This document shows, one piece after another, positions 21,956-33,137 of a DNA stretch of 64,000 nt (positions within the stretch are counted from its first letter, which is position 1; every line of letters starts with the position of its first letter). A model generated the notes under the pieces. The model saw only the letters and a program-made list of their open reading frames with translations. It did no database searches and was not told the DNA's origin. The stretch spans positions 95,919,290-95,983,289 of the forward strand of contig CM075649.1 of NCBI GenBank assembly GCA_037953625.1, in the 5' to 3' direction. This DNA comes from Crotalaria pallida. Its lineage: Eukaryota; Streptophyta; Magnoliopsida; Fabales; Fabaceae. A program made the position numbers and the translations under genes.

Positions 21956-24900
21956 TTAGCTGTAATAAGCTCTTAGCTTGGCCACGTTCCAACTGTTATT
22001 GATATCGGTGCCCGAGAGAGTCTCCAACCTATAAGCGCCAGTTCCAGATTTAGCCTTCACTCGGTATGGACCTTCCCATTTTGGCTTCAGCTTTCCAACG
22101 CCAGCATTTCCTTTACCAATATCCGCTCGGCGAAGGACCAAATCTCCAACCTCAAAGCTTCGCGGTCGGACCTTCTTGTTGTAGTCTCGGGCCTGTCGCT
22201 CCTTTACCTTCCTTTCATGAGCTGCCGCATTCTTTCGTATCTCTTCAAGTAGTGTGAGTTCTTTGCTGAGCATACTGTTGTTAGTTTCCGAGGGGCGTTC
22301 AAGCATCCTAAAGGTGGGGATTCGCTTTTCGATTGGAATGACAGCGTCGCAGCCGTATGTCAAACGAAAAAGGGTCTCACCTGTTGAGGAATGTATAGTT
22401 GTCCTGTGTGACCATAGAACGCTCGGAAGCTTATCTGCCCAAGTGCCAGCTGCGTTGCCAAGTTTCTTTTTTATACCGTCCAAAATGGTTTTGTTGGCGG
22501 CCTCGGCTAATCCATTGGTTTGTGGGTGTTCAACGGAACTGAAATAGTGAGTGATTCCCAGGTCGGCTGCTAATTGTTGAAAATGAGAGGCTGCGAATTG
22601 TGATCCATTATCAGTGACTATGGAATGAGGCACTCCAAACCGAGAGATTATTTCCTTTACAAAGAAAGACTGAATTCCGGCCACAGAGATTGTTGCCAAT
22701 GGCGCCGCTTCAATCCACTTAGTAAAGTAATCAATGGCCACGACCGCAAACTTCAATTGTCCCGGTGCCGTGGGAAACTTTCCAATGATGTCCATTCCCC
22801 ATTGATAGAAAGGCCAAGGAGCTCCGAGGGAATGTAGCTCTTCAACAGGTCTTTGATAAGTGTCCCTGTGAAACTAACATTGAAAACACTTCTTGACATG
22901 TTCTATGGCATCTTTTTGCAGTGTGGGCCAGAAGTATCCTGCCCGGATTATTTTTTGAGCTAGAGATTTTCCGCCCATATGATGGCTACAAACTCCTCCG
23001 TGGATCTCCTCAAGGATTTCTTCAGCTTGAGATGGACTAACGCATCTGAGCATAGGAGAGCCGAAACCTCTCTTATAGAGGACACCATTAAGAACCGTGT
23101 ATTGAGCTGCTTTCTTAATCAACCTACGAGCCTCCGTCTGATCTTGGGGAACAAAACCGTGTTGTAAGTAGGTGAGAATCGGATCCATCCAAGATTGAGA
23201 TAATGATATTGCAAGAATGACGCTTGGTTTGGGAACGGTTTCTTGTATCAGAGTCTTGTTGTTTTTTGACCCCTTCGTACTTGCCAGTTTAGATAAAATA
23301 TCGGCTCGGGAGTTTGGAGAAATGGGAAATGGGAAATGTCAAACTCTGAAAAGTTGGAGACAATTCGCTTTACCTCTTCAAGATACTTTTGCAAGATGGG
23401 CTCCTTAGCCGAGTACTGCCCCTTAATATGTGAGACCACTAATTGTGAATCGCTGAATACCGACACCCGACTGGCTCCAAACTCCTGAACCATCTTGAGG
23501 CCTGTCAGGACTGCTTCATATTCTTCTTGATTATTCGAAGTTTGGAATTCAAATTTTAGTTAGTATTCCATGCAAAGTCCTTCGGGATTTTCAATAATGA
23601 CGCCCACACCTGCTCCTTTTCTGTTGCTCGAACCATCCACATAGACTGACCACAAATCCTGGGGAATGTCCGAGGGAATCTCGGTGAACTCAGTGACAAA
23701 ATCAGCAAGAACTTGAGACTTCAATGCTTTCCTTAGTTCATACACGATATCAAACTCAGATAATTCCACCGACCATGAAACCATTCTACCAGCCAAGTCA
23801 GGCTTGTGAAGGACTTGCCTAAGGGGTTGAGCTGTCTTGACCATGATTCGGTGAGCCTGGAAGTACTGTCTTAATCTCCGAGCAGATATTACCAAACAGT
23901 ATGCGAGTTTCTCAAGTTTTTGGTAGCGCAGCTCGGATCCCTGTAGTGCTCGGCTCACGAAATAAATGGGGGCCTCAACTCCTGAATCCTCACGTACCAA
24001 TACCGAACTGACTGCTGCATCTGCCACCGACATATAGAGAATAAGGTTTTCCCCGGTAACAGGGCTATGAAGGACTGGTGGGCTGAAGAGATAGTTTTTT
24101 AACTGAATGAAAGCTTGTTCGCAATGATCATCCCAACGGAAGTCTTTATTTTTTTAAGGAGCTGGTACCACGGCAAAGCTTTCCGAGCGGCTTGAGACAG
24201 GAACCTGGATAGGGCCGCTACCCGACCCGTGAGCTGCTAGACTTCTTTTAGACTGGTTGGGCTTCTCATTTCCAGAATTGCTTTGCACTTATCTGGATTA
24301 GCTTCAATACCCCTTTCGGTTAGCATAAAATCGAGAAAGGATCCGGCTAGGACTCCAAACACACACTTTTCAGGATTTAATCTCATGGAGTATTTTCTTA
24401 CTCGGTCCAGTATTGTCTTGAGGTCTTGGGCATGGATCTCTTGCTGTCTGCTTTTTGCAATAATGTCATCAATATAAACTTCCATATTCGAGCCGATCAT
24501 CCCTTGAAATACTTTGTTCATCATTCGCTGATATGTAGCTCCTGCATTCTTCAAACCGAAGGGCATGACATTGTAACAATATGTTGCTCTATCGGTGATG
24601 AATGCGGTTTTGTCTTGATCGGCAGGGAACATGGGTATCTGATTGTACCCGGAGTAAGCATCCATGAATGAGAGGAGTTTATATCTGACCGAATTGTTGA
24701 CGAGCTTGTCAATAACAGGAAGTGGATACTGATCTTTTGGACAGACTTTGTTCAAGTCCGTATAGTCCACGCACATCCTCCATTTCCCATTGGGCTTTTT
24801 GACTAAGACGGTGTTAGCTAACCAGTCTGTATAGTCAATCTCCTGAATGAAACCAGCTCGGAGTAGTTCGGCAACTTTTTCCTCAATAGCTGCGGCCTTT

Positions 24901-25709
24901 TCTGCACTAACCTTCCTTTTACGTTGTGCCACTGGTTTTGCCCCTGGAAGAATGCTCAGCTTGTGGCAGATAAAGTTAGGATCAATTCCCGGCATATCAG
25001 CCGAGGTCCAAGCAAACAGATCCTTATTAGCGACTAGTAGAGCGGAAAGTTCTTCTTTAACATTGACGGGAAGATTAGAACCGATTTTAATTTGTCTAAT
25101 AGGATCAACACTTAATGTCAAGAACTCCCACTGTCCCTTCGGAGTTGGTCTGTTTCTATCAGATTCATCACGGACATCAAGGTCGGCCAAATTAATATTA
25201 CCTTTGCCAAGGGAAACTCTTTCTAAACGGTCCTGGTCCTTGTTTTTAACCTTACCCAAACTTGCATTGTAGCATTTCTGAGCTGCCTCCTGCTCGGCTT
25301 TGACTGTTACTACTTTGTCATCAGTTCCGACGAACTTCATAGCCAAATGGACCATTGAAACTACTGCACCGAAAGCTTGTAAGGAAGTTCTTCCGAGGAT
25401 AGCGTTGTAGGCCGCTGGGCAGTCGACCACCAAAAACTTGATTATCTCTGTTCTGGCCGAAGGTTGCTGTCCGAGGGTAACAGGAAGTTGAATGTAACCT
25501 TTTGGTTCGACGGTGTCCCCAGTGAAGCCGATCAGCTCTCCTTCAAATGGAGTGAGATTGCATTCCCTAAGTTTCAGTGCTTTGAAAAAAGGGAGGAACA
25601 TGATATCCGCTGAACTCCCTTGATCGATAAAGACGCGTTTTACTTCGTAATTACCAATAAGGGCTGTGATTACAGTGGGATCATTATGACCTGGGAGGAT
25701 CCCTTCCAA
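21956..25709 (-). pseudogene. Protease end and pol of element D
   Basis: From 25709 down to 24240 the frame is open: protease with FIDQGSSADIMF, then reverse transcriptase with FMDAYSGYNQIPM and YIDDIIAKS. Damage then follows: TAG at 24239-24237; a shift at a run of seven T at 24149-24155; TAA at 23562-23560; a shift near 23320-23340, where seven bases (GGGAAAT) are present twice; TAG at 22876-22874. The integrase is otherwise readable from 23188 to 21956, with an HHCC finger (HHMGGKS...CFQC) and the D, D, E residues in GMDIIGKF, VTDNGSQFA and GLAEAANKT. Two RNase H regions lie between, as in A. Confidence 0.88.
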
Positions 25710-27786
25710 ATTGTCATCATTTAAAATGATGGGAACATTTTTTTGTTGATCTTTTGCAAATAGGCTTCTGGCTCACGGCTAGGATTTGGTTGATGTACTT
25801 CTTCCTGTCGGCTTTTTTCTCCCCTCCCTCGGCGAATCCTCTGGCAATAGTGTTAACTAAAAACTCATTCTTCGTTGGATTCGTGTCAGTGACCGGGGTG
25901 GGCTCAGTTCTCTGTTTCCCTGCATTCCTATCATCTGGTGATCTACTTCTTTGGCGTTTGGCCTTCACTGGTGAATGGGATCTATTCCTGCCTCTTCTTC
26001 CCGCTGCATCTCTGATATACTGTTGCAGCTTACCATCTCTGATCATTTCTTTGATCAAATCTCTCAACCAGAGGCATTCGTCGGTTGTATGTCCATAGCC
26101 CTTGTGGAAGTCACAATATTTTGACCTATCACGCTGTGCGCCCTTCCTTAAAGACGGAGGTCTTTGGGCAGAGCGTAAGTCGGTCTGCATCGTTTCCCGA
26201 AGGATTTGTCTCCTTGGAACAGTCAGAGGAGTGTATTCCTGATATTTATTCCTTCGAGGTATCCTTCGGTCCCGATCATTCCTGTCCAGTCTGGCCCCAA
26301 AACGTTCGTCACATTTTTGTTTATTCTGTCCTTGAGGGTCAGCCCGTTGCCTATCGTCTCTGAATTTCTGCCCTTTGTGGAATTCCTCCAAGTTGATGAA
26401 TTTATTTGATCTCTGTCTGAGCTCCGCCATGTCTTTTGGAGGTTTTTCGATCAGCGATTTTCTGAAATCCCCTGGTTGTAAACCTTGTGTAAATAACAAC
26501 ACCGCCACACCTGGCTCCAACCGGGGAACAGAACTAGCCTCCGTATGGAAGCGTTACAAGTAATCTTTTAATGGCTCATCTTGTTTTTGCGTAACTGCGG
26601 CCAGTGTGTGGTCGGACTTTGGCTGGATGCAGTTGGCTGTGTATCTGTTTAAAAATACTCGTTTCATCTCTTCCCAAGAATTAATGGAATTTCGAGGGAG
26701 AGAGGAATACCAGCGCAATACCAAGGGCTCAAGGGTCATGGAGAAAGGTCGGCATTTCATTCGATCGCCACCTCCATAATAATTCATGGCCCCTTCGTAA
26801 GAGACTATATGGTCAACTGGGTCGGTCAGGCCGTTGTAATGTGGTACGTTGGACGGGCCTAAGTATCCCTGAGGGGTTTCAAAGTCCATGATATATGGGG
26901 TAAAAGGATGGCCAGGGTGGAAATCACCCTGATCGTGATTTGCAGCTGGGTTGGTATGGAAATTTTGAGGTGGAGGAAGTTGCATTACGGGGAGAGGCTG
27001 AGGATCTATAGTCTGGGTTATTTGGTTATGAGGGTGTACGGTAGCTGGTTGGTTTTGAGCGATCCTTGCCATTGCTTGTTGTTAGAGGTCGGCGATTGCT
27101 CGGCCTTGTTGCTCAATTAAAGTTGTCTGTCTGTTGAGTATGTTAATCATCTCTTGCTCACGAGCACGAGCCGATGCAGATGTGGCATAAGATCTACTAG
27201 TGGAATGGCTATGGCGGGAATTACCATGGGAAGTTCTTCCTGGGTTTAACCTAGTTCTAGGGGTTACGCTTATATGATCAGCGTTGGGTTGAACAAGTGG
27301 GGTCGGGGTTTGACGGGTATTTCTACCATGGTGTGCCCGGGTTCCGGTAGATCTGGCTGTATTACGGGTTGTTGGGGCTGTGCTGCTTGAATCTCCATGG
27401 GTGGAGGGAGGTGATGTAGGAGGGGGTGGAGGAGGCGGCGGGAGAAGTAAATTCCGTAGGATTTGAAGTGGTTGGGGATTGCTCCCGGCTCTATGGTGAG
27501 GAGATTATGGTGGTTGAGAATGGGTGGCATGATTTCCACTATGATTTTGGCCATGATTTGGGGGTGGTTGATTATGCGAATTATTTGGTGGTTGCGGATT
27601 GTTTCTTGCTCCAGAATGAGACGTGCGTGGTGGATGCGAGTTAGTTTCACGATTTTGGTTAAGAATGTCTCGCAAGTCACCAACAGATTGCGGCTGTGAA
27701 TCATTGTTGTTAGCGTTTCTAGGTCTTCCGCGAGAACGGCCAATGCGATCACGGAGATCACCAACTTGGCTCCTGGTTGTGACCAT
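25710..27786 (-). pseudogene. gag of element D
   Basis: Starts at the ATG at 27786 with MVTTRSQVGDLRDR, the same N-terminus as A. One frame with three stops (27507-27505, 27084-27082, 26556-26554), then a shift at a run of seven T at 25738-25744 that separates it from the protease. It contains a proline run, the capsid-like LRWYSSLPRNSINSW, a zinc-knuckle-like CDFHKGYGHTTDEC and an arginine/serine-rich tail. At least two of the stops replace a glutamine or serine codon of A. Confidence 0.87.
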
Positions 27787-27814
27787 GGTGGTGGGAATGA
27801 TATGTTATTCAATT

Positions 27815-27831
27815 CCCACAAACGGCGCCAA
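27815..27831 (-). other. Primer-binding site of element D
   Basis: The - strand reads TTGGCGCCGTTTGTGGG directly after the LTR; one base differs from the site of A and B. Confidence 0.8.
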
Positions 27832-28406
27832 TGTCGTGTCCTTCGCCAAGATCAACCTTGAAGCTCTGGAGGAACTTCGAAGAATGATCCCAGCTAAGAG
27901 GTTAATATAGGACTTTTAGGATTTCTGTATATCCAGTTGGGATAAACAGGTTCTCCCTAGTCAACAATGTGTGTTCTAGTGTCAACTTAGGGATGAGAAG
28001 ACGTACCTTAGCCCCTATAGCATGGTGGTTCTTATAGGGGATTACCTGTGTGTCGTGGGCCGTTATGATAAGGCTTCTGAAGAGGAAGAACTCAAGTAGG
28101 ATTCGTGGGGGTTATGATAAGATAACATCCCTAAATCCTGTAAACGATAGACTTTATCCGCTACTGTTTTTATCTAGCCAAGAGTCGTGGGAATCTAGGA
28201 GAAGTGGTTAAGCTTGATGAGACTGTAAATGATAGAGATAAGGATGAGAATCCTGCTCGGGGTTAATCTCATAAGCATACGACATCTCTATAAAACCCAG
28301 TTTTCTCGGTGTAAGCTTCCGACCGTAGGCCTTGTCCCAGCGTCTAACTGGTCGGATCAAGATGATTTTAGTTGGGTAACGCTCGGACTACTATAGGCCC
28401 ACTACA
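27832..28406 (-). repeat. 5' LTR of element D
   Basis: 575 bp. On the - strand it starts TGTAGTGGGCC and ends GGACACGACA, like the LTR of A with moderate divergence. The next five bases (CTTTT, 28407-28411) would be the target duplication; the partner lies outside the window. Confidence 0.88.
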
Positions 28407-28830
28407 CTTTTTAAGAAGAGTTTTATATGTAAAAGAATGTATGCAAAAGTTGGATTGAATTTTTATGTTCCTAGTCTTTCCAAAAATTTTAGTATATAAT
28501 TTTATTCATTATTTTATAAATAAGAAATGATTTTTTTTAGAAGAGAAAGAAAAGTAAATTTTATTTCGGCCTCACGGCCCAATAGGTCCAAAAAGGAGGA
28601 CAAGTAGTTGTTATAAAAAAAATAATATTACTTGGTGAGGAAGGAAATGGATCCTTCTTTTCCAAGTAAGACAAAATTGTATTCTTGTGTATGTGTGTGT
28701 GTATGTGATACGGTATATACATGTATACATATACCTAGTATTAAATTTTTTTAAGCTAATTATCCTTCTTGAATAAGTTAAAAAAAATTAAATATAATGA
28801 ATATATTAATTTGACTCTTCATGCAATGCC

Positions 28831-28838
28831 TATAAATA
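28831..28838 (+). promoter_or_regulatory. TATA box in element F
   Basis: TATAAATA in an AT-rich stretch, followed within 30-60 bases by a CT-rich and then A-rich sequence resembling a plant transcription start and leader. Confidence 0.5.
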
Positions 28839-29214
28839 CCTATTGTTTTGTGTGTGATTGTTTTGCTTCTTCTTCATTTCCACAAAAAAAAACTAAACAC
28901 TTAGTTCTAGAGCCCATCAAACTCTAGAACAAAAACACAAAAAAAAAGAAGAAGAAAACCGTGGGAGAAGAAAAGGAGAAAAGGAAGAAAATTTTGTTGA
29001 AGATTCAAGTGATTTTTGCATGTAGAAGCGTTGGTCCTTCTTCTTCTTCTTTTTCTTTTTCATCTTGATATTCTATTTGAAGTTAAAAAAAAATATTTTG
29101 TTAAGGTTGTAATGCTTGAATAAAGATTTAACTTAGAATATGTGTAATAAGAGCATGCATGTATTTTATCATGAATTTGTGTTGTGAAAATTTGTATGGA
29201 CCTTCATTTTTAGT

Positions 29215-29905
29215 GATGTAATTCGGCCTAGGTTAGAAAAAAAATAATAGAGTTTATGCTTTGATGAATTATTTGAGCACATGCAGGTTGGTTTTAGGAC
29301 TAAATCTATGAGTTTTAAGTGTTTGCATGTTAATATGTGACTTTGATTTTTTTTAGATCTAAGGTTTTGGTTGAAAGTGAATGAAAAGTGTTGATGTATA
29401 TTTGATTTATTTTAGTCTTGCATGTTTTAAGTGGAAAAGTGAGAAATTGATTTTGTATGTTAAAGATTTGACAAAATTATTAATCTTTTCTCTTAAATAA
29501 TTCGGCCAAGGTAGATTTAAATAGGTTAGAGTGTTTGATTTTTGAAACTAAATTGTTTATGATGTTTCTTGATGCATGGTTCAAATCTATAAGTGTTAAG
29601 TTTTTCATGCATGTGATAAAGAATATAAAATTGTGATTTTTTTTAGTGATAAAAATATATGTAAGTGTCATGCATGTTGTATTTTTGAGTGGATCTTGAA
29701 AAGATGAGTGCATGCATGAAGATTTGAGTCTTGAAAATCTATGTCTTAATTTTGGTGTGTTAAGTGAGTTAGATCTAAGTGTTATTTATTTTTATTTTTC
29801 GGTTTTGTGACTAAATAAGAAGGTGAAAATTTGTGATTTTGCATGTTAGAATTTTAAGTTAGTAATGATCCTTTTTCTTTAAGGATAATTCGGCCATGAT
29901 ATGTA
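29215..29905 (+). repeat. Degenerate repeats in F marked by AATTCGGCC
   Basis: AATTCGGCC occurs near 29220, 29501 and 29887, each followed by a worn copy of similar text (GCATGTTA, GTGATTTTTTTTAG, ATCTAAG). This looks like old tandem copies of roughly 280-390 bp inside the LTR. Judged by eye only. Confidence 0.4.
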
Positions 29906-32324
29906 AATCAAGATAGAATGATTGATTTTGTGTTAAATGATCTTGATTAGTGATGAATTTATCATGCATGTTAGTAATAAATTAATGTTAAGCTAAAAAT
30001 TATGGATTTTGTTGCATGCATGTTAAGATCTATTTAAGTGATTTTATAAAAAAAAAATATTAGTTGCTGTCCAACTATTTATTTCATCGCACTAAGTTTT
30101 TAAGAATGAAGAATAATGTGTTTTACTTTGAGGATTTAAATATAAGGTTTATAGATAATTCCTTTTAAAGAATTTAAATGTAAAAAGTGATTTTTGGTTT
30201 TTTGCTTTCCAGAATTTTTAATTAAGGTGTTTTCATTTAAAAAGTGTTTTCAAATGTTTAAAAGTTTAAGTTTTGAGTACCTTTGTCTATAATGAAAGCT
30301 AGATCAAAAATTGTGATTTTTCGGTGTTTTTCGGACTTTAAACGGTGGCTGTCAAAGACCGGACCAGCAAGCAAATCAATTAGTTGAATTATTTTATTGG
30401 TTGTTTTCAAATGATTTTGGAGAACCTAAAGTGTTAGAAAAGTTGGAATGATTTTGAGAAAGCGATTATATTTTATGACGTTTAACAAGAACCGAAAAGG
30501 AATTTTTTCAAAAGAAAAATTTATCGAGTTTGAGAACCTAATTTGATCAGAATAAATTAGTAACGCAAACGTATTTTTTTAATACGAGGTATTTTAAAGA
30601 CGGTGGATTGGAGCGTCAATCTGTAGCGAGTACCCGCGGAAATCCTGTGCAAGTAACTGCTGGAGCAAAAGGTGAGAGAGTAGTGATCCTAAGACAATGT
30701 GGCATTTAGACCCTTTGCTAAGATGTTTCAATCATCTCAAAGATTGAAACCATGATTTGTTTTGTTGCTAAATGTTTATATGCTTATATGTTAAATGGTG
30801 CCATGTGATTTAATTATGATACATGATTTAATCTGTTGATTTATATTGAATTATATGCCTGAGATATATCTGTTGTTAAGTATGGTTAATTTTGTTGATA
30901 GACGTCTGCTACGTCTTGATTTTGGAATTTAATTAAGTGAGACAATGATAATTATGAAATTGTAATGAGACTGAAAGTATCCCGAAAGTTATGAGAAATG
31001 ATGAGTAATTAATATGTGATATAAGAGAAAAGAATTATGTGATTCAGATGAGAATAATGCTGATGAGAATAATGAGCAAGGATGTAAGACCTAAGTTATG
31101 ATTCGGAATTGTGAAAGTTCAAGTATTGCTGATCTAAGAATGTGCTTATGGAATCCCGTTGAACACAAGTAATTTATGAGGAACAATGCTTGTACAAGTA
31201 ACTTCCAAGTGCCATGCTGTGCGGCTAGGACTTCGAGTCAGCCATGTGCGCCGTTCTATGGCCGCGGTAGGCCAACTGTGTGAGCTGTATTATAACCGTG
31301 GTGCCGCACAAGTACTGAGACTAGAAGCCTTGTACAATGCTATTGTTGGGGAAACAATTCAAGATCTGTTAGTGGTCGAGGCTCATTGAAGGGATGCACC
31401 AAGGGTGAGTCGACCATAGGATTAAATGAGTAAATAAGTAATGAAAGTTTAATAAGACTTTAAAAGACATGTACTAATGCGGGGAGTATGAGTGCGAAGT
31501 AGTGGAGAGGAAGATACCCTGATTGTCTACGGATACTCAGGTGATGATTGCAATAGGGGAGGGTAAGGATGGTGAAACGTCAAGAAGCCTTGAGTGCTAT
31601 TCTAGGCGGAATGAATTCCATATGTGGTACGGACTGATAGGTCCTATGCCATGGTAAGTTCTGCATGATCAACTAGAATTAGTGTTGTCGCCCCCTATGG
31701 CAATCCGAAGGACAGTGAGAGGGACTGGAACGAGGCATTATGTATTGAACCAGTGCTCCATTTACTTTTGTTATGATGATTGTGATGATTGTGAAGCCTG
31801 CGTTGTAAAGGTCCTGTACTCCTGTTTGCTTCCGACTTAGGTATGGGTGGATATGAGGAGATGTAGCCGTGTGTGCTAACCAACCTCCTTGATGAAGGTT
31901 ATTTCCCCACATCATCAATGGACTCGAATTGATAAGACTTAATGATAAGGAATGAATATGCTTAATGAGATATAACCTTGGAATCTGTTGTAACAATGAT
32001 AACTGCAAAGCTTATGAGATGAAACAATCAAAGAATGAACATGATGTGATATCAAGCTTATTGAGACATGGAATGATATGTATTATTGGTATTGATGAAT
32101 TGTGTTCCTTGTTGAAGATATTTGTTATGTTACCATCATGTTGTTATTATTTGCTATATGATTACTGTTATTGTATACTGTTCTACTTGTACGTTGTTAT
32201 GTTATGTTTATCTTGGTATTGGGCCTATTGTGAGCCCACACCGTCGACGTAAGTGTACGTTCGGAATGCTGACTCTCTCCTATCTCGTTGTCATATCGGT
32301 AAATTCCCATATTGCAACGGTTAG

Positions 32325-32717
32325 ATGGCCTATCGTGTAGCAATCCACATGTGGCCTCTGCAGGGGGGAGTGTGGGAAGTCACATCTGATGGATGGATAT
32401 GGAGAGGTAATACTCGACTAGTGTTCGATGATCCGAGACATGTTTTGAGAGGGACTGCGATGGATGTGCTCGTGGGACAAATCACACTTCAAGATTATCA
32501 AGATGGTGGACCAAGAGAGCATTACGAGAACGGTGGTCAACCCGCACCTTTGTTGGCTAGTTCGCCCGAACCGGTGGAAGAGGATCAGATATCGAGCCCT
32601 GTGGTAGCACCGGAGGAGGAGGAGAACCCTATGGAATGGTCGGATGAGGATGAGGTGATGGATCTGGTGGATGGAGTTGGTCAGGAGTCCGATGCTGAGG
32701 ATTCAAAGGAGGAGTGA
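32325..32717 (+). other. 130-codon open frame in the late part of F, unlikely to be a gene
   Basis: Open frame beginning MAYRVAIHMWPLQGG and ending with a very acidic tail (EEEENPMEWSDEDEVMD...). I recognise no domain. It lies 420 bp before the end of the LTR. Long plant gypsy LTRs often hold such frames; it may be a worn leader or internal remnant. Confidence 0.3.
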
Positions 32718-33137
32718 TGTGTCCGGAGCTTAATTGCGGTGGTGTGCTGTCTCTAGAGTCTAGGATCTGTGTTTTGTTGTCGAGGATTACCTGAGTACTG
32801 AAACTGTTTATGTAATTCAGCTTATTTTAATTTTGTCTTATGTAGTACTTTATATTTTGAAGGACTTAACGATGGACCCTTGTTGAAGTTGTAAGAATCT
32901 TTTTGATGTACTATCTTGAACAGTAATGAACTCAAGTGAAGTTATTTTATAATGATGAATGTTTCCGCAATTCAGTTAAGTGAGTAAGTAACTTAGTGAC
33001 AACTCGATTTTCAATTAAGGGTAAAGTATGCATCAACAATGTTTTCATAATTATGTTTTAAAAAAAAATTGGCCTCATTTTAAGAAAATTAACAAGAATC
33101 AATTGATTATTTTATGTTATGAAAATCGGGCTGTTAC

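Larger units (their letters stand above)
19108..28406 (-). mobile_element. Element D: Tat-type Ty3/gypsy LTR retrotransposon, left part beyond A
   Basis: Read on the - strand from the right: LTR 28406-27832, primer site, gag-protease, pol to 21956, then an antisense gene on the + strand whose intron 1 received element A at 19107/19108. The rest of D, including its other LTR, lies left of A outside the window. Proteins and LTR resemble A closely; D carries more stops and frameshifts, so it is the older copy. A target duplication cannot be checked because the far end is missing. Confidence 0.88.
28407..33137 (+). mobile_element. Element F: very long LTR, probably a solo or 3' LTR of a Tekay/Del-like gypsy element
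   Basis: 4.7 kb with no retrotransposon protein. It has a TATA box TATAAATA (28831-28838) followed by a CT- and A-rich leader-like stretch, and ends in CGGGCTGTTACA at 33137, a common end of long plant gypsy LTRs. At 33138 the integrase of E begins in mid-gene and no primer site follows, so this is a solo LTR or a 3' LTR inserted into E. Its own start was probably cut off by D or lies left of the window. Lineage and orientation are inferred, mainly from length, the end sequence and the TATA box. Confidence 0.55.

Noticed and set aside
31186..31389. 67-codon frame in F
   Set aside because: Short, no recognisable domain, in a long stretch without other coding signal.
28407..33137. F as a host gene region with promoter
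   Set aside because: TATA box and leader look gene-like, but no protein follows, the right end CGGGCTGTTACA is LTR-like and cuts E integrase abruptly.
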